Numbered from the stretch's first letter, positions 45,932-57,435 are shown. The stretch is DNA of 64,000 nucleotides from Crocodylus rhombifer (GCA_038503035.1 JAVSML010025530.1:146501-210500), one strand, 5' to 3'. Translations and numbers: made by a program. Notes: generated from the letters alone by a model not told the origin.

Positions 45932-46610
45932 TAGGCCTGTGCAAATAGGCAAGTATTCGATCTGGATTTGGATTTGGCTGATTCAGAGGACAGTGATTCG
46001 ATTGGGAGATTTGGATCAGCGTCCCAAATTGATTTGGCTGAATCGGCTTGGGAAGATCCGGAGCTGGTTCGGACAGATTCGGTGGTTCAGCCATAGACTA
46101 TAACGGGGAATCACTGAAATACCTATAACTTTGTCATTTTTTGGCAGATGTGGATGAAAGCAGCAGGGATGGTAGTCCCTTCTGAGGGCACGAAGCCTGC
46201 TGAGTTTCAAGGAGACAGGTGCAGGGGTTTCTGGGAAACTGCACCTCAAGCTTCTGAAAGCAAAACTTGTGACGTGTGACTTTGTGCGTATGTTAAGGCA
46301 CAGCGGGATGAAAAATGCAGGGATGTTTCTACATCACTCCCTGAGAGCACTGAAATTGGAAGGGGACTCAGGGAAAAATCAAAGTCACTAGCCAGCTACA
46401 GATATCAGTCTTTCCCCCCTTGCTGCCCTTCCCTTTTCTCAGTTTCTCTTCCCCTCAAAGACTGCCTTCCAAACCTCCAAAACTTTTTCCAAATCTTTTC
46501 CGAATCGATTTGGAGGGGTTTTTTTGGTTTCCCAATTTGATTCAGATTCGGTGATTCAGCCTCTGAATCGGGATGAATCTTCTCCAAATCAAATGGGTGA
46601 GTGGTCTACT
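45932..46610. mobile_element. hAT-like non-autonomous element, family D copy 2
   Basis: Starts 'taggcctgtgcaaat'. Outer parts are rich in 'gattcgg'/'ccgaatc' words in opposite orientation. The middle shares about 150 bases with the copy at 42107-42795, for example 'gaagcctgctgagtttcaag' and 'caggggtttctgggaaactg'. The right terminus is decayed and no duplication could be identified. The outer words differ from copy 1 (ATTCGG rather than TTTCGA), so the two belong to different subfamilies. Confidence 0.75.
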
Positions 46611-46769
46611 CTAGGACACATCAAATTATACCCCTTTCCTTTCCAAGAGCACCATGGCTTCTTTAATGGCCACAAGTTGCCAGTACATTGTCTCCACATC
46701 CCATCCAAAGGAAGACACCTACTGGTACCCTGTGGGGCCTTTCTAGCATACTGCGCCTAGGGACTCTTG

Positions 46770-46940
46770 TCAAAGCACCATGTCTGAAACAACCTTGTGA
46801 GGTCCCCTTCTGGCAGACAGGGACTGCATGTACAGGTTAGATGGGGTGACTTGCCCAAGGTTACGCTGAGACTGCAACAGAGGCAGGAGCAGAAGCAGGA
46901 TCTCTTAAGCTCTCTTAATCACAAAGCCATCCCCTTCCTC
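46770..46940 (-). repeat. MIR-type SINE relic
   Basis: Shows 'caaccttgtgaggtcccctt', 'gtgacttgcccaaggttac' and 'gagcagaagcaggatctctt', the complement of MIR in the correct order. Confidence 0.85.
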
Positions 46941-49900
46941 TGATACCTGAACACCACTTATGTCATGACACGGGTGTGTGAAAAAGGTGAGCTGTGCTCC
47001 AACACTTGAGATTTCCTTCCCGATTCATCGTTCTCTAAAAAGCCTCCTCAGAGCTCTGGCCTCCTTAATGTCCTATATTCCTTGTGAGTTCTCCAAGCCT
47101 CAGCAGGCCTCAAAGTAATAAATTACATTTGTCTCTGCCTCAGCAGCAGCAGCTTGGCCGAATCCTCCTCTCCACGATTCATCTCATGATGAAATGCTTA
47201 TTTCCTGGTGCTAAGATCTGTGAAAATTGGTCGTCTTAGCTTCCCTCCTGAGGGATGTGCCTCAGTGAAGCAGCCAGGGGCACCTTTGATCAGATGTGCT
47301 TTGCTCCCCACTTGATACCGACGCCTGGTCCTCGAGTGCCACATGTTTGCATTACATCTTTTCAAGACGACCCGCAGAGAGTGCTTGAAATCCAATCCTT
47401 CCTCTCAGGAGGGAGGTGAGGGCATGGCTGAAAACTGACCAAGTTTTGAACCAGTCCTGCAAGCAAGTGGGTTGCTTTGGGTCCTAAGCTGACAGTGTTG
47501 AGCAAACAGCTTTCATGCTGCAACTGTCTGTAAAATTCAGGCTTAAATAATTCAATGTGCTGCTGTTGCCCCATAATCTTCTGATTGCAGGATGGACCCC
47601 CCTCGTGTTTCACCTTTGTACTCCACCCTCTCTCCGCACTTTTGACTTCAATGCTGTTACGACTGGTATCAGCTGAAGATCTGACCCAGCCGAGCTACTT
47701 TGGATCTACACTGGTACACACAGCATAATCTGAGGAAGCCATAAGAAGGTATAAGTTACATCAATTTAGAATCGCCTCTTCCCATCCCTTGGACAGACTA
47801 TCAAACACTGCACAGACAAGGTTATACTGTTAAATAATGTTAATTCTTTTCAGCGTCTCTGGTAATACAACACAGCCAGGCCTGAGGAGTGCCTGTGGTA
47901 TTGTTATTAATGTTCATGTCATAACTGCTTTCATTGGATTTCCATTATATGTTGTGTGCATTATACTCTCCATGTGCAAGAGGAGTCAGGAGCTGAGATC
48001 CAAGTGTGTTTCCTCACAGCAGGATGCAAGACCAGGTTCTTTCTTTCAATGATAAAGGGAGAGTGGGAGCAGGAGGAAAGTTTCATGTTGTTTCATTTAA
48101 GAAAAAGAAAAAGGATGCAAAAGCTGGAAGGGTGAACTAGAAGGGAGCAGGGAAGGGAAGGATACATGCCCAGATCTCCTTTGAAACGAGACACTTCTCT
48201 TGCCCTGTGCTCCCCACCCTAGCCCTGCCCCGCTGCACCACAGGAGCTCCTCTGCTTTCCTAGCTCTCATCCCACCTGACATGCAGCAGCTCAGAAGGAG
48301 TCCTAGCCCTTAATACCCTGCTCTCCGTTGTCCGTTTCCATGCTGCCCTGCAGCATCAGAGGGGCTGCCCTGACCCCCTTCTCACCCTGTGCTTTGCTCC
48401 CCTGAGGTCAGACCTACCCAGCAGCATTGCAGGAGCTCCCACGCCACTCTCCCCACTCCGAGAACCAGTGCTCCTGTAATATAGCATCATTCAGAGTTAT
48501 TTTAATATGCTGCCTTTCTGCATTTGTGCTTGTTCCTACTTAACAGTATGCTTCTTTGATCAGTGGAATACAAGCAAAACTAATCTTACAAAAACAAGCC
48601 CCTTGCCTCCCCTCCCCTCTTCCTAAACAAACCTCACCAGGCCCCAGGCTTGTAAAACCAAAGCAATTGCAATATTTAATTTTATTTCCTCTATTTTCAG
48701 GCTAACTGCTAGGTGCTGGTTCTGATTAGGGATCTTCTGAGCAGGAATAAAGCAATTTTAAATAAAAACCATGTTTTGCTTTGGGAAAAAACCAACAACA
48801 ACCCTTAACAATTTGGAGGAAAAGTCGTTGTCAATAAAGTTAGTAGCCTCGCTGTTAATGGAAAAAGTGGTGTTAAGCCAGGTAACTTGCAACCTTGCTT
48901 TTTTTTCCTGTAGGTGCTGCTTGCTTTAGAGAAGGCCAAGACGACTGCATTTGTGGGTAAAGTTAGTTTGCTGTATGGTACGATAAAAGGTAGGGTGACA
49001 TCCTGGCCTTGCTGAAGTCAATGACAAAACTCTCCCAGACTCCAGAAGGATTTCAAAACACTGTTGATGCATAAATGCAAAAAACTGTTGATGCGACTTT
49101 ACACCTGCTCTGAGCTCCTCAAAACCAAACAGTGCTCTCCCCTAGACCAGTGAATCTGAATCTAAGTGGGAAACACTGTGCTCATTACTAGCCACCTGCC
49201 TAATTCATGGAAGCTGCCTCCATTATTTCGCAGTCCTGGTGTGGCATCTGGCGCGACACCCACACCCCGGTTCCCACGCTTTTTCGCAGGGGACCCACTA
49301 ACTTTGCAGTTTCCGTGGTAATCACATAATTGTAGATTTAGTAGGTCCCTACTCATTACAGCAGCAGAAATACAAAGTCACTTCATGAGGCCACAACCCC
49401 ATGTGATGTAACTATTGAAGTCAATGGAGTGATGCTAATTTATACCCATGGAGGCTATAGACCATGCACTGCATAGATTTACATGGCTGAAAATGAAAGA
49501 AAAATCTGATCAAATGTCTCTGCACTTTAAGTGCGAATAGAGTCAAGCCATTAGTGCGCAAGTTGCACCAACTTCCTTTCCCACGTACTCGGCTTAGAAT
49601 TATTTCCACTAATCAACACATTCCCTTACACCTCTGAATTTGTCCCACTGGATCTAAACTGATCCTTGGTTGTCACAATTTACAAATCCAAGGGTGGAAA
49701 AGAGAGGTGGAATGGGAAAATATCTAGTGTTATATTTAAACTCAGAAATGACTGTGGCTCATGAATTGGTGGCCAGCAATGGGAGTAGCTGTGCCTATGC
49801 TGAAGCTTCAGGGCAGAAAAGACCAGAGGCTTAGCATGACTCTTTTAGTGCAGTCAGTGTAAACCCCGGCTTTTCTTTGCCGACTCTTAGGGATCAGCAC

Positions 49901-50302
49901 CGGTCGCTAAGTCTGGGCTATGCCTGAGAGCAAACAAGCTCAAAAAGGGACACGAGAAAGCAGGTATACTTTTGGCAAGCCATTTCTGTGTGCAGCCTGC
50001 ACACTAGCATACCAGTTTGCAGGCGCTTGCCAACATATAGATGCATTCACTTCTAAATTTGTCCCACAATGCAAAGGCAATGCAAGACATTGTGTCCCAA
50101 AGAAATCTTTTATTGCAAGGTTACAGACATAAATACCACCGAAGTCACATGGCCCATCAGTACAATGCTATGGACTTCTATGAGATTGAACTAAAATAAC
50201 TAGCTGGAAAATTGGATCTTTCTGCCCTACATCCTCAGCTGGCATGACTTGGCCCTAGTAGACCTGGGTCAGTTTAGATCAGCTAAATATCTGGCCTATA
50301 CA
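46941..50302. other. Long noncoding stretch, nothing recognised
   Basis: No supported gene. Segment 48060-48470 is locally purine-rich and then C/T-rich but has no coding support. Near 49420 'ttgaagtcaatggagtgatg' belongs to the degenerate dispersed family. Confidence 0.5.
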
Positions 50303-50486
50303 CTGTAGCACAGGGGTGGGCAAAATGCAGTCTGCCAGGCCATTCTATCCAGCCCACGGGGCCCCTAAAAAATTTAGAAAATTAATATTTATCTGCCCTG
50401 ACTGCCTGTCATCCGGCCCTTGATGGCTTGCCAAAACTCAGTAAGTGGCCCTCCACCCAAAATAATTGCCTGCCCCTGCTGTAGCA
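50303..50486. mobile_element. hAT MITE, 168 bp, with perfect 8-bp target duplication
   Basis: The element 50311-50478 begins 'caggggtgggcaaaa'; its right end in reverse is 'caggggcaggcaatta'. It is flanked on both sides by 'ctgtagca' (50303-50310 and 50479-50486), a perfect 8-bp duplication, diagnostic of the hAT superfamily. It is non-coding and depended on an unlinked transposase. The perfect duplication and good ends mark a comparatively young insertion. Confidence 0.95.
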
Positions 50487-51149
50487 TGTAACTTTTGTAT
50501 ATGTACAAGGTACAAGGCACATCCAGCTTCATGGTACCATGCACCATGTCATGGCTGCATCTGGGGAAGACAAAACAATGTTTTAAATTGGGCTTGAAAT
50601 GAGCCAGGTCCTGAATGCACTTCCCCACTGAAAGAAGCAACTCCGGTCTGCTCTGGTGACTTGGGGTAGCTGAACTTTATTTCCTTCGTTTTTATTTCTT
50701 TGTCACTCTTCATTTCACCTCATCCCACACCTCCTCCCCCCACAGATCCTAGATACTCAAGGTCCTCTGCCATGCAGTGCCAAAATCATGTCAGAGTCAG
50801 GCTCCTGTTTCTCGGGAAGGCGTTTCCAAAACCTTTCATGGTTCAGGAGTCAGATTAAGTTAAAGTGGTGGGGACATCAGGGCCAGCCAGAAGTAATTCT
50901 TTTAGCAGAATGTTAAACCAATGCTGCTCCTGATATCCAAATGGCATGATCTAAAGCTCACTATGATCAATGCAAAAAGGCTTTAAATCACCGATTTCCA
51001 TAGACTTTGAATCAAACCCTGCATCTGTGATGCCATTTTTTTCATCCGATTAACATTTTCAAAGGACATTCTACAGGAGATAGAGGGGCCTTGGAAGTAG
51101 GTTCAATATTACCCAAATACCAAAGCTTGTGAAACTAAGCACAAGTATT
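50487..51149. other. Noncoding stretch, nothing recognised
   Basis: No coding or repeat signal identified. Confidence 0.55.
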
Positions 51150-51159
51150 ACTACATACT

Positions 51160-51275
51160 ATTTATATTCTGAATTGCATCTAGGATCTGTACCTCTGGCC
51201 TAGGCCCCCCACTGTACTAGATGCTGTACAAACACAGACTGAAATCCCAAAGAGATGAACAGACAACGCCACTAA
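51160..51275 (+). repeat. Old SINE-like dispersed repeat
   Basis: Words 'gtactagatgctgtacaaac' and 'cagactgaaatcccaaagag' match a phrase common in sauropsid SINE/LINE-derived relics ('gctaggtgctgtacaaac'). Confidence 0.55.
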
Positions 51276-51521
51276 GCAGTGCAGTTTCATTTCCTAGTGG
51301 TCCAAAGTGGAAATTTATTGTTATCCTTTTCAAATGGCATGACTAATGAAAAGCAAACTAGTGCATTATGTCCATATATTTTGAGCCAGTGTGCTACAAG
51401 AAACTTGAGGCTTCATTTTTTTCAACCAAGGGGGTCAAGATTTTGTTTAAGTGAATGCAGGTTACTTTAATTTTGTGTTGTCCAGCCTAGGGTCCATATT
51501 TCAGAAAACAGATCCCGTTAG

Positions 51522-51700
51522 CCCGTGGGTGGGCAGAATACAGCCTGCAGGCTGGATCTGGCCCACCAGTTGATTTTATCCAGCCTGTGGGCAGGTGGCA
51601 CAGGTGGTGGCATCGTACGGTGGTGGCACGCCCTGGGTGAGCCATGCTGGGGCCCCTGCCTCTGCTGGTGGGCAGTGGCTCTGCCTCTGCTTGGTGCCCT
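51522..51700. mobile_element. Relative of the hAT MITE, one end recognisable
   Basis: The left end 'cgtgggtgggcagaataca' and following 'gcctgcaggctggatctggc' parallel the start of the perfect hAT MITE at 50311, but the interior soon diverges and no right terminus was found. It is an older or different subfamily copy. Confidence 0.55.
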
Positions 51701-52380
51701 GGGGCCAGGGAGAGAGAGTGAGTGTGTGTGTGAGTGGGTGTGCAGCCCTCAACAGCTCACCCACCCTTGCTTGTTTGCCTCAGCTCTTGCATCTGTACAG
51801 GGAACTCAGAGATCAAATCAATGTGCTACACATAAAGAGGGAAGCTCAGCACTGCACTGCCACTAGTGTTATTGTACCTCTCCGAGGACTCGCTGCACGA
51901 GTATGACAGTTGCAAACGCTGATCAGTGAATAACCTAATCAAGCCATTAAAAGAAACAGAAGCCCTCTGCCCTGTTTGATTTCTTTCCATAATGATGTAA
52001 AGTGCAGTTTAATGAAGTCAAAGTGGTCCTGGGCCATTCTTGTTAAGGCTGTTTGATGCAGTGCTATTGAGTCCCACTGCTAGTGTTCATTACCTCCCTT
52101 CAGTTCTTGCCTTTGCTGCATTGTAGTGCAGGCTTTCCAGCACAGTTTCTCTCCTGCTGCAGCCCCTTGCCTACATTTTGTCTACATAAATTAGACCTTG
52201 TGCAGCATATTGGCCTGTCAGGGGACTAGGAAGAAACTGTATATTGTTTCTGGCATTCCCGGGCCCTTCTGCCCCTGACATCTGCTGTGTTTGTGACAGG
52301 GAATACATTCCTGACTCATTATCCGGGCAGGCGGAATCCCACCCTGACAGCACCATTAATCAGAATCAAGCAGTCCGGCA
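51701..52380. other. Noncoding stretch, nothing recognised
   Basis: A short GA/GT patch occurs at about 51710-51743. Overlapping frames of about 100 codons (51525-51906) in two phases arise from GC-rich repeat DNA and are not genes. Confidence 0.5.
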
Positions 52381-52382
52381 AA

Positions 52383-52426
52383 TAAAAAAAAAAAAAGAGG
52401 AAAGAAAGAAAAGAAAAGAGACACTT
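52383..52426 (+). repeat. A-rich purine tract
   Basis: An A12-type run followed by GAAA repeats. Purely low complexity. Confidence 0.85.
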
Positions 52427-52841
52427 TCTAACTTTCACTTTTGTGTCATTCCACTGTCTGGACAAGTAGCAATCTATCTTTTTGAGTGACAGCTCTGATG
52501 GATGGCATTATTTATGCTTTTGTGTATTAAAAGACAGTTCTGGCACTGACTTGTCACTCGACTGGAGGTTTGCAAAAAGTTGAAATTTAATTTGGAAGAA
52601 AAGAGGGCAGAGATCAGAGGATGCTGGCTAGGGAGTGTTGCCTGAAAGGCAGAGATTGCTGGGTGTGTAGGTGGACACAATACATATAGGGGTGGCTGCT
52701 CCTTTGCATAAGGAGATTTATATGCATCCTGGTAGATGTATCTGCTGGAGTATGGGTAGGTGTAGATATTAACATATGGAAAGGGAGAGGGGGGACCTGA
52801 GCAGTTCGTTGGAGGGATGAATTCATTAGGGTGAGTGAGAC

Positions 52842-52842
<1 letters not shown>

Positions 52843-52882
<40 letters not shown>
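52843..52882. repeat. TG dinucleotide microsatellite
   Basis: About 20 uninterrupted TG units, lying 20 bases left of the probable LTR. Confidence 0.97.
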
Positions 52883-52884
<2 letters not shown>

Positions 52885-53315
52885 ATCAGGTGTATGTATG
52901 TTGTGGCAGGGGGCACTATGTGTGCCTGCCACTTTAAGGCCCTGGAGATGGCAGCCTCCAGGTGCCTAATGAGGGCAGCCATTTTAGGCTCAGGGCTGCC
53001 TAGGTAAACAAGGCAGTTTGGCTGCTGGAGGGGAGGCAATAATATTGCTTGGCTTGAGGGCTGCTGAGTTTTACCTGGAGGCAAGGGAGGCGCTGTAGGG
53101 GATAGTAGGAGGCTCCTGGTCATGGGTATGACTGGAAACTACACCCTGCCAGGAGTGGGTGGCCTGGTGGGGCTTCCAGTGGCACGGGAGCCACCAGGAA
53201 ATGCCAGGCCAGTTACCACCCTGGTGAAAGGTGGGTCAGGGCACCTTAACCCCTAGCCCTCACCTTAGGGTGGGTTGTGTACCCTGGAGGTAGTTGTGGG
53301 GGTGCAAGCCCCAAA

Positions 53316-53445
53316 GAGGAGAGTTGGAGGCCAGGTGTGGCCAAGGCTGCCTGAACCCTGTGGGGGTTTGAGACCCTGAGGAGGAGAGTTGGGGCCAGGT
53401 ATGGCTACGGCCACCTGAGCCCACCTGTGGAGGGAAACCCCAAGA
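53316..53445 (+). repeat. 65-bp tandem duplication inside the probable LTR
   Basis: 'gaggagagttggaggccagg' at 53316 recurs as 'gaggagagttggggccaggt' at 53381; each is followed by a 'ggc..ggc..cctga' phrase. Confidence 0.8.
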
Positions 53446-53464
53446 CCCTGAGTAAAGGGGGTGT

Positions 53465-53755
53465 GATGAGCAGTGTGGAGCCCCCAGTGTGAGGGGAGAG
53501 GGGGCACAGCCAGAAAGAGAGAGAGAGAGCTAAGTCCTGACCCCAGTAAGTCCTCCAATGCTGGGAGGCAGAGTTTGGGTCAGATATAACCTCTGAGCCC
53601 CAGCTGAGAGGGGGCAATGATCAGAAGCCCCAGAGAGAGGGTGATGTGGAGCCCAGTGGGGAGAAGAAGGGGGCTCAGCCAGAGAGAGTGAGAGCTGAGC
53701 CCTGACCCCAATAAGTCCTCCACTGTTGGGAGGCAGAGTGTGGGTCAAAGATAAC
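53465..53755 (+). repeat. 165-bp tandem duplication inside the probable LTR
   Basis: 'agtcctccaatgctgggagg' at 53549 recurs as 'agtcctccactgttgggagg' at 53714. The preceding 'ctgaccccagtaagtcc' and 'gtggagccc' phrases are also repeated with the same offset. On the minus strand the units give repeating frames rich in Ser, Leu and Pro. Confidence 0.85.
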
Positions 53756-54561
53756 ACCGGTCGTAGCACCATGACCTGCTGCCCAGGTGGGGAGCGAGAG
53801 TCCCCTGTGAGACCCTGAGGCACCAGTCATGGTGTGAGGTACCCTAGCTCCCCATGTCTGTAAAGTTGGACCCAGAGAGGGGGACCCCGGGATAAGAGTA
53901 TGGGTCATACATCAGGGCCTGCCAGAGCTTCCCCTGACTGGCCCAGGTGGCAGCCAGGGCCAGGAGGGTCAGAAGGGCAAGGAGGGCCACTGAGAGGGAT
54001 GCCCAAGAGCCAGGGGCCTGGGGTCCCGACTGGCTTGGAGGTAGGCTGGGGCTAGTGTGAGCTGAAGGTCCCAGTGAGGGGACCACACCCGAAGGGGAAC
54101 CGATGGCAGGGTAAAATATGGCCTGGTATGACAACGGCAGAGTCTGCCTGCAGGGAGGAACCCAACTGGGGTCCTACAGTAGGATTCTGGGCCTCATCGT
54201 GGGGGACTGGCGCATATGAGAACAGCATGATGTCATCAGCGAGGCTTGGGCTGCAGTGTAGGGGAGGAATGGAGCCGTGGATAGCGCCCCCTAGCAGCGG
54301 GGCAGTAAATGGGCAGCTTCCTGCCTAATTACATCTATTAATCAATCAATTAAGACCAAGGCATGGTGGGCAAGAAGGTGGGCGGTTTGCCCAAGAACAG
54401 GTGGGTGGGCCACACGGAGATCGGCCTCGGTAGGCCCCCTGTTATATATGTTATTGTGTGCATGCATTTCTATAAGGATGTTTCAGAAATAAAGGGGAAC
54501 TTTGCAAAAAAGCCATTCTGTGTACAGCGATCATTTACTGGACCACATTAAATCTCAATGT

Positions 54562-55985
54562 AGTCGTAAACGACGGGTGTATCTGCTAATGCTGTCATCA
54601 GTGTTCCCTGCTGCTGTGTAATTTCCAGCTTTGTTGCAGGCATACAGAAAGGGCAGCCATTTTGCCCCTGGCTTCTGAAATGCCCTCATATTTATAGGAG
54701 CATACATTTCTGTACATACATTTATGTCTGACACTATGAGTCCACGCATGTATATTCATGCACATCTATAATTATGCTTTTGCCCTGAAACGCTGCCCAG
54801 AGAGATGCACAAACATCTCTTTGTATACATGTCTATCCATCTACATAGGGAAATCCTGATGGATGCAAACTGAGGAAGGTAAGATAGCCATACAACTTTT
54901 TTCCTTTCTAAAACCTGCTTCTGGTACTAGTAGAATATTTGATTATAAAATACAGGCATCGTTCTTTCCATCTGATGCGTTTTTATATCTTTTATGGTGT
55001 TTGAACAAACACACTTGCACTTTCCTCCACTCACAAAATGAAACCAGACTGGTCAGCCCAGTTGCACTCCTTGTATACATAGCAATAAGATCAACAAGTG
55101 GTGCAAGTGGAGAGACGGGCATATGTAGTTTTTGTAGTTTCATGTCACAGTGATGGCAGAAAGAGGTTTCCAAAGACCACCCTTCTTTGTATGGAGTGAA
55201 GAGAGGGGATTTGACAAAGGCCAAAGGCAGTTAGGCATCTATAACCCACCGAAAGCCGACTTGATTCAGCCAAATAACTACATGCAAGCAAGATTTGCCT
55301 AATACCCTCCATCTCCTACGAAAAATCCCAGGCACAGAGAACATTTTCAAGATGGCCTAATTAAAAGTAGGAGTTCAGCTTTTCTATGGCCTTGCTCACT
55401 TTTTTCAACAAGGCTAGACCACAGATAAGTCTGGATCTCATTCTTCATCTCCTTCTGATATAGACTGCAGGAATTGCCTGAATTCTGTGAAGCTATGAGA
55501 ACGCAAGTTTGCAAAGGTACTAAGACCAGCCCTATGTGCTGATAGTGTAAGTAAGTTAGATAGAGGAAACAAAGCAAGGGAAACACTCAAGTTCAAGGGT
55601 CTGTGCAGTAGGACATTAGGTACACGTGTGCCAGGCACAGAGGTACACGGATGCTTTGGGGAATGAAGAAAGTATCTGAGGCTCCTGATGGGCATTGGTG
55701 TGAGTGACTGGGTTAGGTTGTACAGAGATGAAGAAATGTGGCCTTCCCTAGCACTGGAAGAGGCAACCATGGCAAATTGGGGAGGAGACGGAGCAGGAAG
55801 CAGATCTGTAGGGGAAAGGGATTGGAGTGGCACTTGGGGAGGGTACAAGGCTAATCTGTTGTATACCTGCCAAAAACTTTGGCCCCCACTGTGGTGTGTT
55901 TTTTCTTCATTAGCCAAAGCCATGCAAATAACTACATGCAAGCAAGATAAGGAAGTATGGGGAAGTATGGCATGGACTATACAGT
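54562..55985. other. Noncoding stretch, nothing recognised
   Basis: The largest frame (55438-55989, minus, 183 codons) has no domain and runs into the start of a CR1 copy. The 20-base word 'aactacatgcaagcaagatt' near 55276 recurs almost unchanged near 55930, a short unexplained direct repeat. Confidence 0.5.
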
Positions 55986-55989
55986 GCAC

Positions 55990-56695
55990 AGGAAACTAGC
56001 TGGACCATCAGGATCCAAGGGTAGTAATCAATGGCTTGATGTCAAGTTGGCAGGCAGTGCTGAGTGGCATGCCCCAAGGGTCAATCCCGGGGCTGATTTT
56101 TTTTTTTTTTTTCAGTATCTTCATCAACAACCTGGAAGACAGGATGGAGCGCACCCTTGGCAAGTTTGTGGATGGCACCAAGCTGGGGAGAGTAATATAC
56201 ATGCTGGAGGGTGGGGCTAGGATTCAGAATGACCTAAGCAAATTGGAGGATTGGGCCAAAAGAAATCTCATGAAGTTCAATGAGGACAAATACAGAATTG
56301 TGCACTTAAGATAAAACAGTCCCATGCACCAGTACAGGCTGGGGACCAAAAAAGGACTCCAGTGAACGATAAGCTGAATATGAACCAATAGTGTGCTCCT
56401 GTTGCGAAGAAGGCTAATGGCATACTGGGCTGTATTAGTAGGAGTGTTACCAGCAGATCAAGGGAAGTGATTCTTCCCCTGTATCTGGCACTGGTGAGGC
56501 CACATCTGGAGTAGTGCGTCCAGTTTTGGAGCCCCTGATAGAGAAAAAAATGCAGACCAAGTCCAGTGGAGAGCCATGGAAATAGGGGGCTGGGGCACAT
56601 GGCTCCTGAGAAAAGGCTAAGGGAACTATGAGAGATGTGGTGTTGAGCAAGATGGACCATTGGTCTGACCCAGTATGGCACCTTTTATACTCTTA
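55990..56695 (+). mobile_element. CR1 copy, RT-to-3'-end, broken
   Basis: Shows the RT region 'SGMPQGSIPG' then, after a T15 run, 'FINNLEDRMERTLGKF' and 'FVDGTKLG' in place of FADDTKL, so a catalytic Asp is lost. Further right are 'tggcactggtgaggccacat' and the 3' phrase 'ggaccattggtctgacccag' with a decayed tail. It belongs to the subfamily also seen in reverse at 34455-34650. Confidence 0.9.
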
Positions 56696-56724
56696 TCTAA
56701 TGTATTTTTGAGTTATTCCCAAGG

Positions 56725-57112
56725 TACATCAAGAAAATTCCTGCACTTAGGATGGAACAATCCCATGCAAGACAGAGGGGATTTAGTAGCAGCCTGCAAC
56801 TACCTGAAGGGTGTTTACAAAGAGGATGAAGCTAGGCTGGTCTCAGTGATGGCAGATGACAGAATGAGGAGCAATGGCCTCAAGCTGCAGCAAGGGATGT
56901 TTAGGTTAAATAATAGGAAACACTTTCTCATTGGGAGGGTAGTAAAGCAATGGAGAGGCTGTGGATTCTCCATCCTTGAAGGCATTTAAAATCCAGCTAG
57001 ACAAAGCTTCGGCATGGATGATCTAGTTGGGGAAAGTCCTGCTTTGAGGTTGGACTAGATGACTTCCTGAAGTCCCTTCCAACCCTAATTTTCTATGATT
57101 CTAACTATGATT
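56725..57112 (+). mobile_element. Second CR1 copy stacked behind the first
   Basis: Starts with 'cacttaggatggaacaatcc', which parallels 'cacttaagataaaacagtcc' at about 56304 in the first copy. It jumps to 'gggatttagtagcagcctgc' (the C-terminal region) and ends 'acttcctgaagtcccttcca' plus 'attttctatgattctaacta'. Two copies of the same homologous point within 450 bases, with two different 3' ends, show two elements rather than one. The second carries an internal deletion. Confidence 0.85.
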
Positions 57113-57435
57113 TTTAACATCCACTAAAAAAAGCTTCAAAATTGTTTCTTTAAATGTTGTAATTTTATGTGCCTCTCCCCAAGTTCCATGCTTTGTTTTT
57201 TTTCTGGACCCCTGCTCAGAAAAATAAAGTTACCAACCATGTAAGCTCTGTGTCTCTGTCTTCCCCCCCCTTTGGGCTAGTTTAACCTGCCCATCACTGT
57301 GGAGCCACAGGATATAACACCTACTACTCTAGCATGTGCAGTAAAGCACAGCAGGTTAATCTGTGTGAATATGACAAGCCTCACTCCAGGATATTTTCCA
57401 CTGGACATCACACGACTGATCTGGGAAAACATGAA
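57113..57435. other. Noncoding stretch with C8 run
   Basis: Nothing recognised except a C8 run near 57265. Confidence 0.55.

Larger units (their letters stand above)
52902..54557 (+). mobile_element. Probable solo LTR of an endogenous LTR retroelement
   Basis: The segment starts 'tgtggcagggggcac' and ends '...tctca', i.e. TG...CA, and is flanked by 'atgt' on both sides (52898-52901 and 54558-54561), fitting a 4-bp duplication. Near the right end are a TATA-like 'tatata' (54443-54448) and AATAAA (54488-54493), spaced as in the promoter and R region of an LTR, with about 64 bases after the AATAAA. The upstream GC-rich part holds a 65-bp and a 165-bp tandem duplication. No gag, pol or env-like frame and no primer-binding site follows, so it would be a solo LTR. 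Class is unassigned. The duplication is only four bases and found by eye. Confidence 0.5.

Noticed and set aside
51525..51906. Two overlapping plus-strand frames of about 100 codons
   Set aside because: GC-rich repeat-derived DNA, different phases, no domain.
52474..53123. Two overlapping minus-strand frames of 152 and 169 codons
   Set aside because: They run through the TG microsatellite (His-Thr repeats) and into LTR-like repeat DNA in different phases.
55438..55989. 183-codon minus-strand frame
   Set aside because: No recognisable motif, and its start region overlaps the beginning of a CR1 remnant.
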